Shown: positions 22,461 through 33,404, numbered from the stretch's first letter. The stretch is DNA of 64,000 bases from Prorocentrum cordatum (GCA_963575745.1 CAUYUJ010017918.1:143501-207500), one strand, 5' to 3'. The notes: a model not told the origin generated them from the letters alone. Numbers and translations: made by a program.

Positions 22461-22770
22461 ATAGGCCCCCAGTAGCTGCCCATCCGAAGACGACTGCTGA
22501 ATATGCTGAGGCTCGGGCCAGACTCGGGTGCTACGTATGTGTTGGGATGGATGGCGGGTGGGAGTGAGCGAGACGGCTTGCGGGCGGGGAAGGGGTCTTG
22601 ACCCCTCCCCCGACCCCCTTCCCTGGACCTGGACGGGGGGGTTCGCGAGGTGTCAGGGCGTCCAAAACGGCCTGCCAAAATCACTGATTGTACTAAGGTG
22701 TTGGCCCCATTTTGGCCTCCTGATGGGGGGGACCCTAATTAGGGACCCCCCCTTCCTGTGATCGATCTCA
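21948..22770 (+). mobile_element. Dispersed repeat with GGC core, copy 1
   Basis: Matches 59,098-59,740 in the same orientation over most of its length: AATCCCACCAGCCCTCTGGG, CGGGGAGGGGTTTATCAC, CATCCCTTGTAAAAAA, GAACATGCGCAGCC, GCGACTGCTGAATATGCTGA-like and GGGTGCTACGTATGTGTTGG words, a GGC microsatellite in the middle, and a CCAAGATGGCC array starting just downstream in both copies. No protein recognised and no terminal repeats identified. Confidence 0.75.
22226..22461 (+). repeat. GGC trinucleotide microsatellite
   Basis: Nearly pure GGC with GGT/GGA interruptions; longer here than in the second copy of the dispersed repeat (59,377-59,448). Confidence 0.93.
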
Positions 22771-22774
22771 CCCA

Positions 22775-23560
22775 AGATGGCCAAAAAATTGCCCCCAGGG
22801 CTCCCACGGGTGCCCCAAGAAGGCCCCCAAAGGTGGCCAGGAAGCCCCCGAAAGCCCCCAGGATGCCCCCACGATGCTCCCAAGAGACCTCCAAGAAACC
22901 CCAAAATGCCCTCCAGAGGTACCCAAGATGCTCCAAGAGGCCTCGGCGAAAATGCCAAATTATTGACGACACCAAGGTTTTAGCCGCATGTTGGCCTCGA
23001 GGGGGGGCGCTGCCTAAGATGACTCCGTGAGCGCCTGGGAACGCCCAAAATGACCTCCAAGATGGCTCAACATATCCCAAAGTGTCTCATAATGGCTCCC
23101 ACGATGCTCCAAGATGCCCCAAGACCGCCCCAAGACGGCCCCAAGCGGCCAAAGAGCTCCTCCAGGAGGCCCCGAAGAGGCTCAAACCTTAGGAACAGCT
23201 ATGTGTTTGGCGTTCTCGAAGCCTCCGGATGGTTACAAGATGGCCCAATAAGGCGCCAAAAGAGGCTCAAGAGAGCCCCAAGACGGCCCCAAGAGCGCCT
23301 AAGACCGCCTCAAGAGCACCCCGAGAGGCGGTGCTTTGGACTCCCGAGGGGCAACGCTAATTAATGTTCGCTGCTTGTTTGATCGATGTCCTCCAAGAAG
23401 GTCCCAAGAGCGCCCCCAAGGTTCCCAAGACCGCTTCAAGAGGGCCCCAAGAGGCACCCAGGAGGCCCCAACAGGCGCCCAAAAGGCATCCAATAATTAT
23501 GCTCCCAAGAGAGACGCTCTCCGAGGCACCCAAGACGCTCCAAGAGGCCCACTGGGGGAC
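22775..23560 (+). repeat. CCCAAGAGGCCCC-type array, about 0.8 kb
   Basis: Degenerate 11-22 bp words around CCCAAGAGGCCCC and CCCAAGATGGCC, interrupted by two short AT-richer segments (about 22,950-23,000 and 23,190-23,230). The reverse strand gives spurious Trp-Gly-Ala-Ser-rich frames. Confidence 0.8.
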
Positions 23561-24003
23561 CCTTCCTCTGTGTGCTGCCCACTTCCCTGATCGAGGCAAT
23601 TCCTCTGGGCATCGTTTCTGGACGGGCTGGTGGGGTTACTTTTTTGGCCAGCGGCTCCGAGGCAACGGACACAGGTAGCGGAAGGCACTGGTGGGGTTAC
23701 TTTTTTTTGATCTGCGGCTCTAAGAACGATTCCAGAGAGCGGGTCAAACTCGACAGGGGCGCAACGCGAGACGATTGCCAACGAAGGCACATAGGCCAAC
23801 GCCGCAATGCACATGCGAGGGACAAAACGAACCTCACTAAAGCCGGTGAGGGGTCGCACTGTGGCGCCAGCCCCCGCAGACCATGCCTGCGAGAAGGTGG
23901 GAACGCTGCGCGGACGGCACACAGCACGAGAAGAGGCACCGCCAAACGCGGCGAGGAGGACAGAGGGGGGGACAGGCGCAGGAGGCGACGAAAGGAAAAG
24001 AAA
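23561..24003 (-). repeat. Two LINE-tail-like words (GTAACCCCACCAG)
   Basis: On the minus strand GTAACCCCACCAG occurs at 23,639-23,627 and 23,700-23,688, each preceded by an A-run; the first is followed by CCCGTCCAGAA, exactly as in the LINE tail at 60,336-60,369. Suggests short 3'-end scraps of related LINEs. No gene seen in the rest of the segment. Confidence 0.55.
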
Positions 24004-24028
24004 CTGGTGGGGTTACGCGAAGCGTCTA
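24004..24028 (-). other. LINE 3'-tail with stop codon and hairpin
   Basis: Minus strand reads GAATTC then TAG (24,028-24,026), directly followed by the hairpin ACGC-TTC-GCGT (24,025-24,015) and AACCCCACCAG. Identical design to 60,336-60,372. Upstream the minus frame is not recognisable LINE protein, so only the tail survives. Confidence 0.6.
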
Positions 24029-24860
24029 GAATTCCCTAACCGCTCGGATACTGGGCCCCAGGAGGGCTTCCTGGCACGCGGCCGTCATGGGCGCCAACCC
24101 CAGCGAGGCGCACCTGGACTGGAGCATATCACGCGCGTGGGAGGCACACGGCCAGACACCAGGGGCCAGCGAACGCACCAGGACTATGCGTCCCCAGCCC
24201 CCCCCCGGGCCCGCTGCTGGGTACAAGGAAATCGCGGCATGATTTGACATTTTCCTGCCACGGTTAGTGGCGCGCCTCAGTTGAATTCGATTCCGGTGGA
24301 GCGGTACCAGCCCAAAAACTAGCACGCTAAGCTGCGCCGCGTCGGCCACTTTCACGAGTCAGCGCGCGATGACACACCCGATCTGAAATACCAAACTCCG
24401 ATGAGAGAAAGCGGAAGCAGGAGAGGGAGAGGGGCGGGGGGGAAGAAAGAGGAGGCCTGGGGGCGGCAATCACAAATGGCAATCAGCGAGTACACTGCTG
24501 CGCTGCCCAGTTGGCGCCGCAGCCCCATCGCACGGCGACGAAGCCACGGGCGGCGCGAGTGCGAGCGCGGCCCTCGGAACCAACGCTGTTCTGCAGCCGC
24601 TGTGTTTCAAGCCACTTGCTGTCTCGAAACTTCAGGAGAATGGCGGCCCGTGATCAGCTGTTCCGCAGCCTTTGCTAGTGCCCATCCCAGGCGACGATTC
24701 GCTTATAATGTTTAATGCTCCACTTTCCTCTCTGGCCAGTCGTCGTGGCCTGCCTGTTCTTTCCCCGCGCGTGCTCGGCCAAACCATCGCGCGCGCGGAC
24801 GAAAACGCATGCTGGAGCAAACCATCTCCCTTTTAAAAGTGTCGGTCTGCATGTGCTTCA
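24029..24860. other. No gene recognised
   Basis: Includes one module copy (24,193-24,282, GAAATCGCGGCATGATTT and TTTCCTGCCACGGTTAGTGG). Frames on both strands lack recognisable motifs. Confidence 0.5.
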
Positions 24861-24869
24861 ACGCTGCAG

Positions 24870-25640
24870 GGCCATCGTGTGTCGCGACGCTGCATGGTCA
24901 ATACCATGGTTATGACCATGAGGGTGCACCGGAAGGCCGCGGGCATCCTGGAAGCGACCTTGGAAACGCAATTCCCGCAATGCGCTTCCCACATCGGTTT
25001 AGATGTCCGCTGTCAGCGCGTCCAGGTCGATCCGTTGACCTGGAGCGTTTGGCCCAACGCAAAGAACTCCGCACTACGCGGCGAATTTGCCATACCGCGC
25101 AGCGCTTCCGTTTTGCCCAGCGGCGCGATCTACTGGTTGCTTTGATCGGACGGTCCCAACTTGACTGCAAATGGGCCTCGAAGTCTGCAAAGATTGCGAC
25201 CCCCCCTGTGAGCGACGATCCTGCGCTGAATATATCGTCGACATGCGTAGCGACAGTCAGCCGGCGCCCTCCAGCTTGATATCCATGTCGCGCCCATTAA
25301 TCAAATATGTCGCGCGTCGACTGGCACTCGGACCATCGCGCCAGCAACTCTGGACCCTGTGGGAGATCCTCTTGAATGCTGTATGATCGGGATCAGTAAG
25401 CCCCAAACTCTGAGCTGGAGTCGCGGAAGCATATGCTGCCGGAGAGCGCTCGCAACTAACACATGGAACGCCCCGCTGTCTACCAGCCAGCGCGCAAACA
25501 ATAACAAGGAAACGCTGTCGTGATATGTTTCAATGTCTTGCTGTGTTATCGCCCCCTGGCTGTGGCCATCCAGGGCCTTCTCGATGACGAGGTGTAGCCA
25601 ATGGCAGTATCGAGCACTTGGGCACAGGGCCGCGCTCCCA
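24870..25640 (-). pseudogene. Reverse transcriptase relic (second LINE type)
   Basis: Read right to left, I recognise a decayed RT: a motif-A-like segment IEKALDGHSQGAI (about 25,590-25,555) where an Asp-x-x-x-x-Phe/Leu-Asp is expected; YHDSVSLLLFARWLVDSG (about 25,540-25,485); a DLPQGPELLARW segment (about 25,375-25,340, the LPQG turn); the active site HVDDIFSAGSS (about 25,245-25,213), with His in place of Tyr; and a distal GNCVSKVASRMPAAFR (about 24,985-24,935). The pieces lie in at least two frames with several stops. The HVDD loop and surrounding words resemble a dinoflagellate RT lineage distinct from the two others in the window. Limits are approximate. Confidence 0.6.
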
Positions 25641-25659
25641 CGATGCGTGACAAGGAAGG

Positions 25660-27370
25660 AAGGGAGTGGGGAGTGCAGTGCGTACCTTCCTGAAAACGGA
25701 TGGGCTGACTCTGCTTCCCACGGTGGCGGGCCCAGACCGAGCGCAGGAATTACGCGCGGGCGGAAAGAGGGAAACGACAAAACCTTGGACGCGTCGGCCC
25801 CGCCCAAACCTGACGCGAGCCCTTCGCTCGCGTCAGAACGTGGCCCTTCAGCCCTCTCGGACTGACGGTACCCAACCAGACATCGGGGCCACCGATCGGA
25901 CCATGCCGCTGCGCCCCAACCGCGACCGCAGGGGCGATCCAGGGATAGTGCACCTCGAACCCCCTGCTGCCACCCAGGGCCCCCCCCCCTTTGTAAGCCA
26001 GCCTGCCTTGCCTGCTCCGACGCGTTCCCCACCCTGGGTTCGCTGCTGGGTGCAGGGAGATCGCGGCATCATTTCATATTTTCCTGCCACGGCTAGTGGC
26101 ACGCCATGCACGTGCGAGACTGGGGCTGGATGGGGTGGTGGGGAGCGCAGCGAGTGCCATCCCGAAACCGGACTGGACGGAACCGCGACGGCCGGGCCAG
26201 GCGAGGGGGCGGGCCCCAGACCGAAACCTGACACCGATGGGGAAACAGGGGAACCCAACGGCGTCTCACCTGGGCCCTGCTCACCCAGAAGTAAACCTAG
26301 TGGGGGCGCCGAACAAAAAGGTACCAGGGACGGGTTTTGCGCAAACTATGCGGTTCAACCAGCGCACGAGGCGCCCGCCGGGTTGGGTCTGCCCCATGGC
26401 GGCCAGAGTCACCCCAGAGCGCAGCAGCAACTGGACGCCCAAGCGGCGCGCGGCAACAGACCGTGCGACAGTGCTGCGGGAACGATCGGCCCCTCGGCTC
26501 GACCGCTGACGTCGCCACCGACGCGCCCCCTGGTTCCTGGGTTCGGGTGTTGAACGCAGACGGCCAGGCCCACGCAATCCTCCCTGACGCGGCCGCTTTT
26601 CCAGAGGCCCCGATGGCGCGCGCGGCCGCCGCTACCTGGCGACTCTCGGCCTACAGTTGCGCCGAGGCCGGGAACAGGTGGCAAGAAAAGCGGACAGAGC
26701 CGCGCCCCGTGGCCTGGTCAGCCAAGGCCCCTTCGCTCCCATCTGCCCACCCTCCCCCGACAGCTGCTCGGGCGGCCCCCGTCCGCCGAGGGGCGGGCGG
26801 CCTCGTGACGGCCAAGACCAAGACGATCAGCGTGACGACGACGGCCCTCCTCCACCTGGTTCGCACGGCCCCCCCGGACCCCAGCGGCCCTTGTCCGGGG
26901 GGCGCCAAATTCCCCGGGGATCCGGCGAAACCTTCGCGCAAAACGTTGCCACGCTCAACAGCGCACCTAACCCGTGTGGGAGGAGGACAGCGGGCACCTG
27001 GGCGGGCCTGGGGGGCGGAGGTTCTTTGGGAGGGGGGGGATCCCGGGGGAGCGGAGGAAGGGGACATCCTGGCACCGCCGCGCGTCCTGGAGAGCCCTCA
27101 TCGCCGCGTGCGACCAGGAAAGGGTGGGTCCATCGACCGCTGCTCGTCCAGGAAGGAAAACCTTTCGTCGCCACAGCCGCGCGGCAGAACCCAGGCGCGG
27201 AGCCGCGAGCAGCAGGACAGACGCCATCGGCACCGTCGGGAGCAGGATGACGGACTCTTGCTGCTCGACCGCGAGCAGCGAGACGCACTCGAGCAACATC
27301 AACGCGAACAACACGACGAGCCTCAGCAGTTGGACATTGCGCAACGCGCCGGGCCCCAGCAGCGCGACAG
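25660..27370 (+). other. GC-rich module mosaic, no gene assigned
   Basis: 25,735-26,110 matches 21,000-21,320 in order (GCGGGCGG..A..GACAAAACC, CTGACGCGAGCC, CCTCTCGGACTGA, ACATCGGGGCCA.CGATCGGA, GCGGCATCAT). 27,065-27,370 matches the Arg/Gln-rich module at 20.4 and 21.4 kb. The plus frame 26,337-27,767 is open for 476 codons but has biased composition and no recognised domain. Confidence 0.5.
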
Positions 27371-27818
27371 TGAACAGTCAGAGGAACACCCGCTGTGCAA
27401 CCGCGCGAGCGGCCAGACGGACTCTGCTGGGCAGATCAAGCTGACGAAAGCGACGCCGACGCCAACACGCCTGGACCCAACGCCCCGCCCCATCCGACGC
27501 CACCGTCGTCGCCCAGCCCTTCACTCCTCCCGACTCCTCTCCCGACGGCGCTTTGACCAACGCCCCTCACGACGACGTCTCTCGTGGCTCCCTCCCCGAC
27601 GCCTTCCCCGACGCCCCCCCCTCGCCCTGCCCGCCGCCCCCTCCGGCGCCCCTGCCCGCCCCCTGCGCGCCAGTCGGGGCGGCTTGCGGCGTCCGTCCTT
27701 GCAGCCCGCTATGTCAGTGGCGCAGGCTGGCGACTGGGGGACATTGCCGACGAGCGCCCGTGCGTAAACTCACCGCCCGCCCCTGAGGCCGCTCGCTTCT
27801 CCCCAGTGACGACGGCCG

Positions 27819-28211
27819 TTGGCGGCTCTGGCACCGAAGGCCGCTCTGGCGCCAGCCCGCGAGGGGGAACACCTCTGCCTGCACTGCGCGAGCTCGTGCT
27901 ACTCGTCAAGAACACCTGGACCGCATTGCCGGACTTGCGTCCCATGGGACTCGTTCGCCTCGGACTACAAGAAGCAGGGCAAAGGGCGGGAGCGTCCTGA
28001 GGATGTCCCAACATGCGTCTTGCTCGACTTCCTCAGGTCGAAGGGGGGCCTGGTGGCCCGGGCCAGGAGGATGCAGCAGATAGGTGACCCTGGGGCGGCC
28101 TGGCGTAAATTCTGCGCTCTGCGTGGCGGTGGCGCCCGCGACCTCAAGTGGCACGACGCCGCTTGCCTCCGCTCCTTTGTCTACAATGCGCCGTCACCCC
28201 TGCACTCATAA
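27819..28211 (+). CDS. Possible exon with a Cys cluster, function unknown
   Basis: A 130-codon frame with more balanced composition than its surroundings. Residues 20-45 hold CLHCASSC and, after PGPH, CRTC: a C-x2-C-x3-C plus C-x2-C arrangement that could bind zinc. Then a charged stretch KKQGKGRERPEDVPTC, LLDFLRSKGGLVARARRMQQ, and WHDAACLRSFVYN before the stop at 28,209-28,211. The first ATG may not be the true start. I recognise no family; it could be an exon or part of a retroelement C-terminus. Confidence 0.35.
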   Translation: MAALAPKAALAPAREGEHLCLHCASSCYSSRTPGPHCRTCVPWDSFASDYKKQGKGRERPEDVPTCVLLDFLRSKGGLVARARRMQQIGDPGAAWRKFCALRGGGARDLKWHDAACLRSFVYNAPSPLHS

Positions 28212-28413
28212 AAACAGGGAACTGCACCAACACGATGCCCCTAGACCGGCCACGCGCTGTCCACCCCGACAACGCGCGGCCTCTGCAGCCGTAGCAAGGG
28301 CCACCCGCTGGGCAGCTGCAGCGCTGGCGCTGGGCCGCCTGGCGCCGACGCCCCGCCTGCTGGGGCTTCCCCGCAGGCGGTATGCTCCTCCTCTCGGGGG
28401 CGCGCAGACATGC

Positions 28414-28556
28414 ATTAGCGATCCATGGATTTGGCGCGCGGTCGACAAATCCATGGATCGGGGGTGGCGCCCTCCCCAAAATGCGGCCGGTGCCGCCTCG
28501 CTCGGCGGCGGCGGGAATCAGCGATTTCTCATGGAAACGGGACCCGTCGCTAATCC
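28414..28556. repeat. Inverted-repeat segment with a strong hairpin
   Basis: Outer ATTAGCGA (28,414) and TCGCTAAT (about 28,549) are inverse words. Inside, GATCCATGGATTT (28,420-28,432) and AAATCCATGGATC (28,447-28,459) form a perfect 13-bp stem with a 14-nt loop; each arm also contains the palindrome ATCCATGGAT. Confidence 0.55.
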
Positions 28557-29005
28557 CGGCCCCCTTTAATCCATGTTTGCGATCGCCTGATCCTCCCCGT
28601 CCCCTTCTCCCCCGTTTCCCCTGTGCCTTGTCCCCCCCTTCCTCCGCGCGCCGCCATGGCGCTCGCGCTACCGCCGCAGCTGGCAGCTCCCCCCGTGCGG
28701 CAGTGCTCCCGTGCTTGGTTTTGCCGCCCGCGCCCATCTCACTGGCCCAGCATTTTGCTGGTGGCAGTCTGAAGCTTAGATTGCTGGGGGACTTGCCGTC
28801 CCCTGTCAACCCAGCCACCCACCTGGGCGGCCTCACGGCGCTTTTCCTGACGTGCAAATCCTACTTCACCGCCAGCGTCACTGCGTATTTGATTTCACTT
28901 ACTGGGCCTGGGTCATCGGCCGTGGGTGCCCCGGCGTTGCGGCCCGTTCGAGCCTGTTCACTTTCTCGCCTGTTCGGGCTGCCGTCAGTTAAAGAAGGCC
29001 CATAG
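28557..29005. other. No gene recognised
   Basis: Ordinary GC-rich DNA between the hairpin and the next array. Confidence 0.5.
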
Positions 29006-29009
29006 GGAC

Positions 29010-29200
29010 TCCACGATGGCCCAGGCGGCATCTGAGACGGCCCCAAGACAGCCCACAAGGCCTCCCGTGGGACCCAAGCCGGCCTTAGAAGACCCTTCGA
29101 CGGCCCACGACGGCCGCAAGACAACCCAAGGGAGCTCCACGCCGGCTGGAAAAGGCCCCAAGCCAAGAGGGCGCCCCCAAGGGACCCCCAATATTGCCTC
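29010..29200 (+). repeat. CCAAGACGGCCC-type array
   Basis: Same word family as 22.78-23.56 kb, here about 190 bp, directly before the CAT microsatellite. Confidence 0.7.
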
Positions 29201-29244
29201 GCGGGAAACAAGACAGCAATATGACGGCCCACACGCGTTCCATC

Positions 29245-29248
29245 CTCG

Positions 29249-29311
<63 letters not shown>

Positions 29312-29965
29312 GCAGCCGCAGCAGCAGCAGCAGCATCATCATCGTCATCACCATCATCATCATCATCATCATCATCATCAGCATCATCATCATCATTACC
29401 CTCATCCTCATCCTCATCCTCATCCTCATCCTCATCAGCATCAGCATCAACATCAGCATCAGCATCATCATCATCAGCATCATCATCAGCATCATCTTCA
29501 ACACCATCATCAGCATCAGCATCATCATCGCTATCATCATCAACAACTTCATCAGCATCATCATCAGCATCATAATCAGCATCAGCATCGGCATCAGCAG
29601 CAGCATCGTCATCAGAATCACAATCAGCATCAGTATCGTATTGGTCATCGTCATCACTATCATCATCAACCTCATCATGGTAAGGATCACGAGCATGCTT
29701 TCGATCCTGAGCATCATCAGCAGAAGTATCAATATCATAATCAGCACAGTCATCATCACCAGCAGCATCATCATCAACATCATCATCATCATCCTTATCA
29801 CCGTCATCGTCATCATCATCAGCATCCACTTCAGCATCATCATCATCGCCATCGCTGGCGTTGTCATCATCCCCACCATCATCGTCAGCATCGGCATCAT
29901 CATCAACATCACCAATATCATCATCATCAGCATCATCAAGAACATCATCATCGTCGTCATTCCCC
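29245..29965 (+). repeat. CAT/CAG trinucleotide microsatellite, about 0.7 kb
   Basis: CAT runs with CAG, CCT and CGT interruptions; His-, Ile- or Asp-rich frames are by-products. Confidence 0.95.
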
Positions 29966-30109
29966 CATATCCTCATCCTACTCACCGCGACTATCCCAAG
30001 CATGGAGAAACGAGGTGTAACACGTGACGGCATTCCGAACACCTTCGAACAATTGAAACCCAGAATGCTGGGCTGGCACGGTGGCGCCACTTGCCGCAGG
30101 CAGCTGGAT

Positions 30110-30645
30110 ATTATGTTGTAAGGCCTGGTTTCTGCATCAGCCAAGGCTGAAACGTCTTGTCGTCAGACTACCTCAGATACCACAGAGATGTGTTCGCATC
30201 CCGCGCAGAGCCGCACCGAACGACAACCTGAAAACATGCAATGATTCATCCACCGCTGCGAAATGCGGCGCCACATGAATCAACCTCGTCTTGAAACAAA
30301 TCGTGCGCCGTTTCCTCACAACAGCCTGGATGTCTGGAAATATGAATGCATCATGTGATGCGGCTGACGGCTGTTTTCGGAAGAGCACACACGGAGTAGA
30401 GTGTTGAAGCGAACGCGCGGACTAGCCCAAACTCAAGACATATACCAATACGCCTCGATTGAACCCCATGGGCATGGCACTACGAAAACATCAATCCCGA
30501 CTTGAAGCATCCTGTAGTGCTTCCTCATACGCCAGCACGCACCACAGAGATCCGAATCCACTCTTCGCAAGCACACACGCTGTGTCTGAACCATCCACTG
30601 GTCAAAACGGGCGCAACCTACACACGCAATAACAACACCAACAAC
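30110..30645 (+). repeat. Diverged copy of the 570-bp satellite unit
   Basis: Contains TCTGCATCAGCCAAGGCTGA, CAGATACCACAGAGATGTGT, CCTCGTCTTGAAACAAATCG and a diverged third monomer, in the same A-B-C order as the main array. Confidence 0.8.
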
Positions 30646-30649
30646 AACA

Positions 30650-30770
30650 ATCGCTTCAATACGGTTCGCTCTTATATGATCGAGTGTCCGTTGACGCGTC
30701 ATTCCCAAACCCTCGATACCCGCCCTCGTCGTATTCGATCGTACCCCTTTTGGGGGGTAGGCATTTCTTC
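30650..30770 (-). mobile_element. SINE-like element, copy 2
   Basis: On the minus strand: CCCCCCAAAAGGGGTACGA, TCGAATACGACGAGG, GGGTATCGAGGGTTTGGGAA, ending in GATTGTTGTTGTTGG (the CAA run at 30,625-30,650 on +). Matches copy 1 at 12.1 kb in body and tail. Confidence 0.6.
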
Positions 30771-30879
30771 CCTGCAGGCCGGGCCCCGGCAAGCGGCGGG
30801 GCGGCCGCGGACCGTCGACCTGGCCAGCGGCAGCGCTGATCGGCGGCAGCCCGACTCCAAGAGGGACGGACAGGGGACC

Positions 30880-30955
30880 GACCACGTCGACGACGACGAC
30901 GTCGATGACGACGACGACGACGAGCGGAAACGACAGCGAGAGAGAGAACGACAGC
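30880..30955 (+). repeat. GAC trinucleotide run
   Basis: GACGACGAC repeats followed by AGAGAGAG. Confidence 0.75.
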
Positions 30956-30959
30956 AGGG

Positions 30960-31720
30960 CCACGAAAGGCACGAAGTAGGCCACGAAAGGCGACAGCGGG
31001 GACACGAAGGGAATGCGTATGGGGCCACGAAGAGCGCGAACGAGCGGGGGCCACGAAGGGCAGATAATGCGGGGCCACAGAAGGAAACGACGGGGCCAAT
31101 GAAGGTACCAACTGGGCCACGTAGGACAGCGAGGGGGCCACAAAGGGCGACAGCGGGGCCACGAAGGACATGCGCATGGGACCACGACGAGCGCGAACGA
31201 GCGGGGGCCACGAACGGCATACGTATACTGGGCCGCGGAGGGCAAGGACGGGGCCACTGAGGGCAGCAATGGGGCCACGAAGGGCAGCGAGGGGGTCACG
31301 AAGGAGTGCAGCGGGGCGACGAAGAGCATGCACATGGGGCCACGACGGGCGCGACCGAAAGGGGGCCACGGAGGGCATACATATCTGGGGCCACTAAGGG
31401 CAGCGAGGGGGCCACAAAAGGCTGCAGCGGGGCCGCGAAGGGCAGCGAGGGGGCCACGAAGGGCTGCAACGGCGCCACGGAGGGAGCGCAGCGAGGGGGC
31501 CACGAAGGGCTGCAACGGGGCCACGAAGGGCAGCGAGGGGGCCTCGAAGGGCTGCAACGGGGACACGAAGGGCAACGAGGGGGCCACGAAGGGCTGCAAC
31601 GGGGCCACCAAGGGCAGCGAGGGGCCACGAAGGGCTGCAACGGGCCCACGAAGTGCAGCGAGGAGGCCACGAAGGGCTGCAACGGGGCCACGAAGGGCAG
31701 CGAGATCCCGATTCCTAAAG
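30960..31720 (+). repeat. 21-bp minisatellite, about 0.75 kb
   Basis: Units of GGGGCCACGAAGGGCAGCGAG alternating with a GGCTGCAAC ending, spaced 21-22 bp. Since 21 is a multiple of three, frames stay open as 7-residue polymers on both strands (for example GHEGQRG), which explains several long frames here. Confidence 0.9.
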
Positions 31721-31729
31721 AATGTGCGA

Positions 31730-32010
31730 GGGAGTCCTGAGCGTGAGCGCGACTCCTTGGTGCCTGAGTGTCAGGAGCACGGCGCTGGATTAAATTGCTG
31801 GAAATTCCAACACAAGGGCGCTACTCTTAAGTAAAATGCAAGCGAATCTCCAGCGAGAGCGCGACTCCAGAGCGCCGAGAGAGCGATTCCTGAATACATT
31901 GTACGGAAGTCCTAAGCGAGAGCGCGATTCATGAATCCAATGTGAGGAAGTCTCGGGCGGGAGCGGGGCTCTGGCAAAATTGTGAGGAAATCTGAGGGGG
32001 GCAACGACGC
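31730..32010 (+). repeat. 28-bp motif cluster, locus 2
   Basis: About five instances of the GAGGAAGTCTCGGGCGAGAG type followed by CGCGATTCC, spaced about 50 bp. Confidence 0.75.
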
Positions 32011-32254
32011 AGTTTGGAAAGAACAAGGTGCGAGAGTCGGGAGGGGCACTTCAATTGAACTTACCACGTGACGTACCCGACCCTTCCCTATACGCGTGGC
32101 GAGTATACTCAGGACCACTCAATGCTGACTGACATTCTGACGGACCCGCAGTGCGCAAGAACGGCACCCAGCAGGCAATGATTTCCGAAGAGCGCAGCAG
32201 TAAGCGGAACGGCACACCTACAAAATGGAAACACAGGGGCGTTGAACGTGACGC

Positions 32255-33095
32255 GATCGCAAGCCCCCCCCCCCTTGGGGCGGCGAGGTCCCGAGGTGGT
32301 CCGCGTATGACGTACCTCCACTGGGCCTCCCAGGAGCCCACGAAAGTGGCGACAGTTGCGCAGATCGCACGTCCCCCAGGGGGCGGCGAGGTCCCGAGGT
32401 GGTCTGCGTGTGACGCACCTCCGCTGGGCCTCCCAGGAGCCCACGAAAGTGGCGACTTTTGCACAAATCACAAGCCTCCCAGGGGGCGGCGAGGTCCCGA
32501 GGTGGTCCGCGGATGACGTACCTCCGCTGGGCCTCTCAGGAGCCCACGAAATTGGCGACAGTTGCGCAGATCGCAAGCCCCCCAGGGGGCGGCGAGATCC
32601 CTATGTGGTCCGCGTATGACGTACCTCCGCTGGGCCTCCCAGGAACCCAACGCGGAACTGGTGACGGTTGCGCAGATCGCAAGCCCCCCAGGGGGCGGCG
32701 AGGTCCCGAGGTGGTCCGCGTATGACGTACCTCCGCTGGGCCACCCAGGAGCCCACGAAAGTAGGGACTGTTGCGCAGATCGCAAGCCCCCCAGGGGACG
32801 GCGAGGTCCCGAGGTGGTCCGCGCATGACGTACCTCCGCTGGGCCTCCCAGGAGCCGTGGCGACAGTTGCGCAGATCGCAAGCTCCCCAGGGGGCGGCGA
32901 GGTCCCGAGGTGGCCCACGTATGACGTACCTCCGCCGGGCCTCCCAGGAACCCAACACGAAAGTGGCGACAACTGCGCAGATCGCAAGCCCCCCAGGGGG
33001 CGGCGAGGTCCCGAGGTGGCCCGCGTATGACGTACCTCGGCTGGGCCTCCCAGGAGCCCACGAAAGTGTCGACAGTTGCGCAGATCGCAAGCCCG
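32255..33095 (-). repeat. Satellite of about 104 bp, array 2 (8-9 copies, inverted to array 1)
   Basis: Minus strand units carry GCAACTGTCGCCACTTTCG, GGGCTCCTGGGAGGCCCAGC, ACGCGGACCACC and CGGGACCTCGCCGCCCCCTG, matching the order in array 1 at 10.04-10.79 kb. Units here are much more alike than in array 1, so this array is younger or better homogenised. Confidence 0.9.
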
Positions 33096-33284
33096 ACAGC
33101 ACGAGAGAAGAGGAGAGGGGAACGCAGGAAACAGGAGAGGAGGAGGGGGGGAGAGGGGAGGCGGGAGGAGGGTGGAGAACACATTGCTCCAGTCACAACG
33201 AGAACCCAACACAGGAGGGTTGAGAAAAATTCAATGCACACCGGAGGGGAGACCAACAAAAATTGTTCTATAGTCGTGAGAGTT

Positions 33285-33395
33285 CAATCATTTTGAGATC
33301 TCTTAATGGCACGCGTGCCTTGTATTCCGCATTCCCCAACCCTCGATGTCCACCCACTTCGTCTTCGATTGCGCCCCTTTCGGGGGGAATCTCTT
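33285..33395 (-). mobile_element. SINE-like element, copy 3
   Basis: Minus strand: CCCCCCGAAAGGGGCGCAA, TCGAAGACGAAG, ACATCGAGGGTTGGGGAATG, AAGAGATCTCAAAATGATTG. The tail shares CTCAAAATGATTG with copy 1 but lacks a long GTT run. Confidence 0.5.
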
Positions 33396-33404
33396 CCTTG
33401 TCCA

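Noticed and set aside
22156-22567. Poly-Gly and poly-Ala frames
   Set aside because: GGC microsatellite within a dispersed repeat.
22690-22720. Resemblance to the dinoflagellate spliced leader (CCATTTTGGC word)
   Set aside because: Only about ten bases match, and the word belongs to the CCAAGATGGCC array family.
27758-27807. A possible tiny intron (GTGCGTAAAC ... TCTCCCCAG)
   Set aside because: About 50 bp is too short to trust without transcripts, and joining does not reveal a recognisable protein.
29194-30027. Long His-, Ile- and Asp-rich frames
   Set aside because: Products of a CAT/CAG microsatellite, as at 6,020-6,770.
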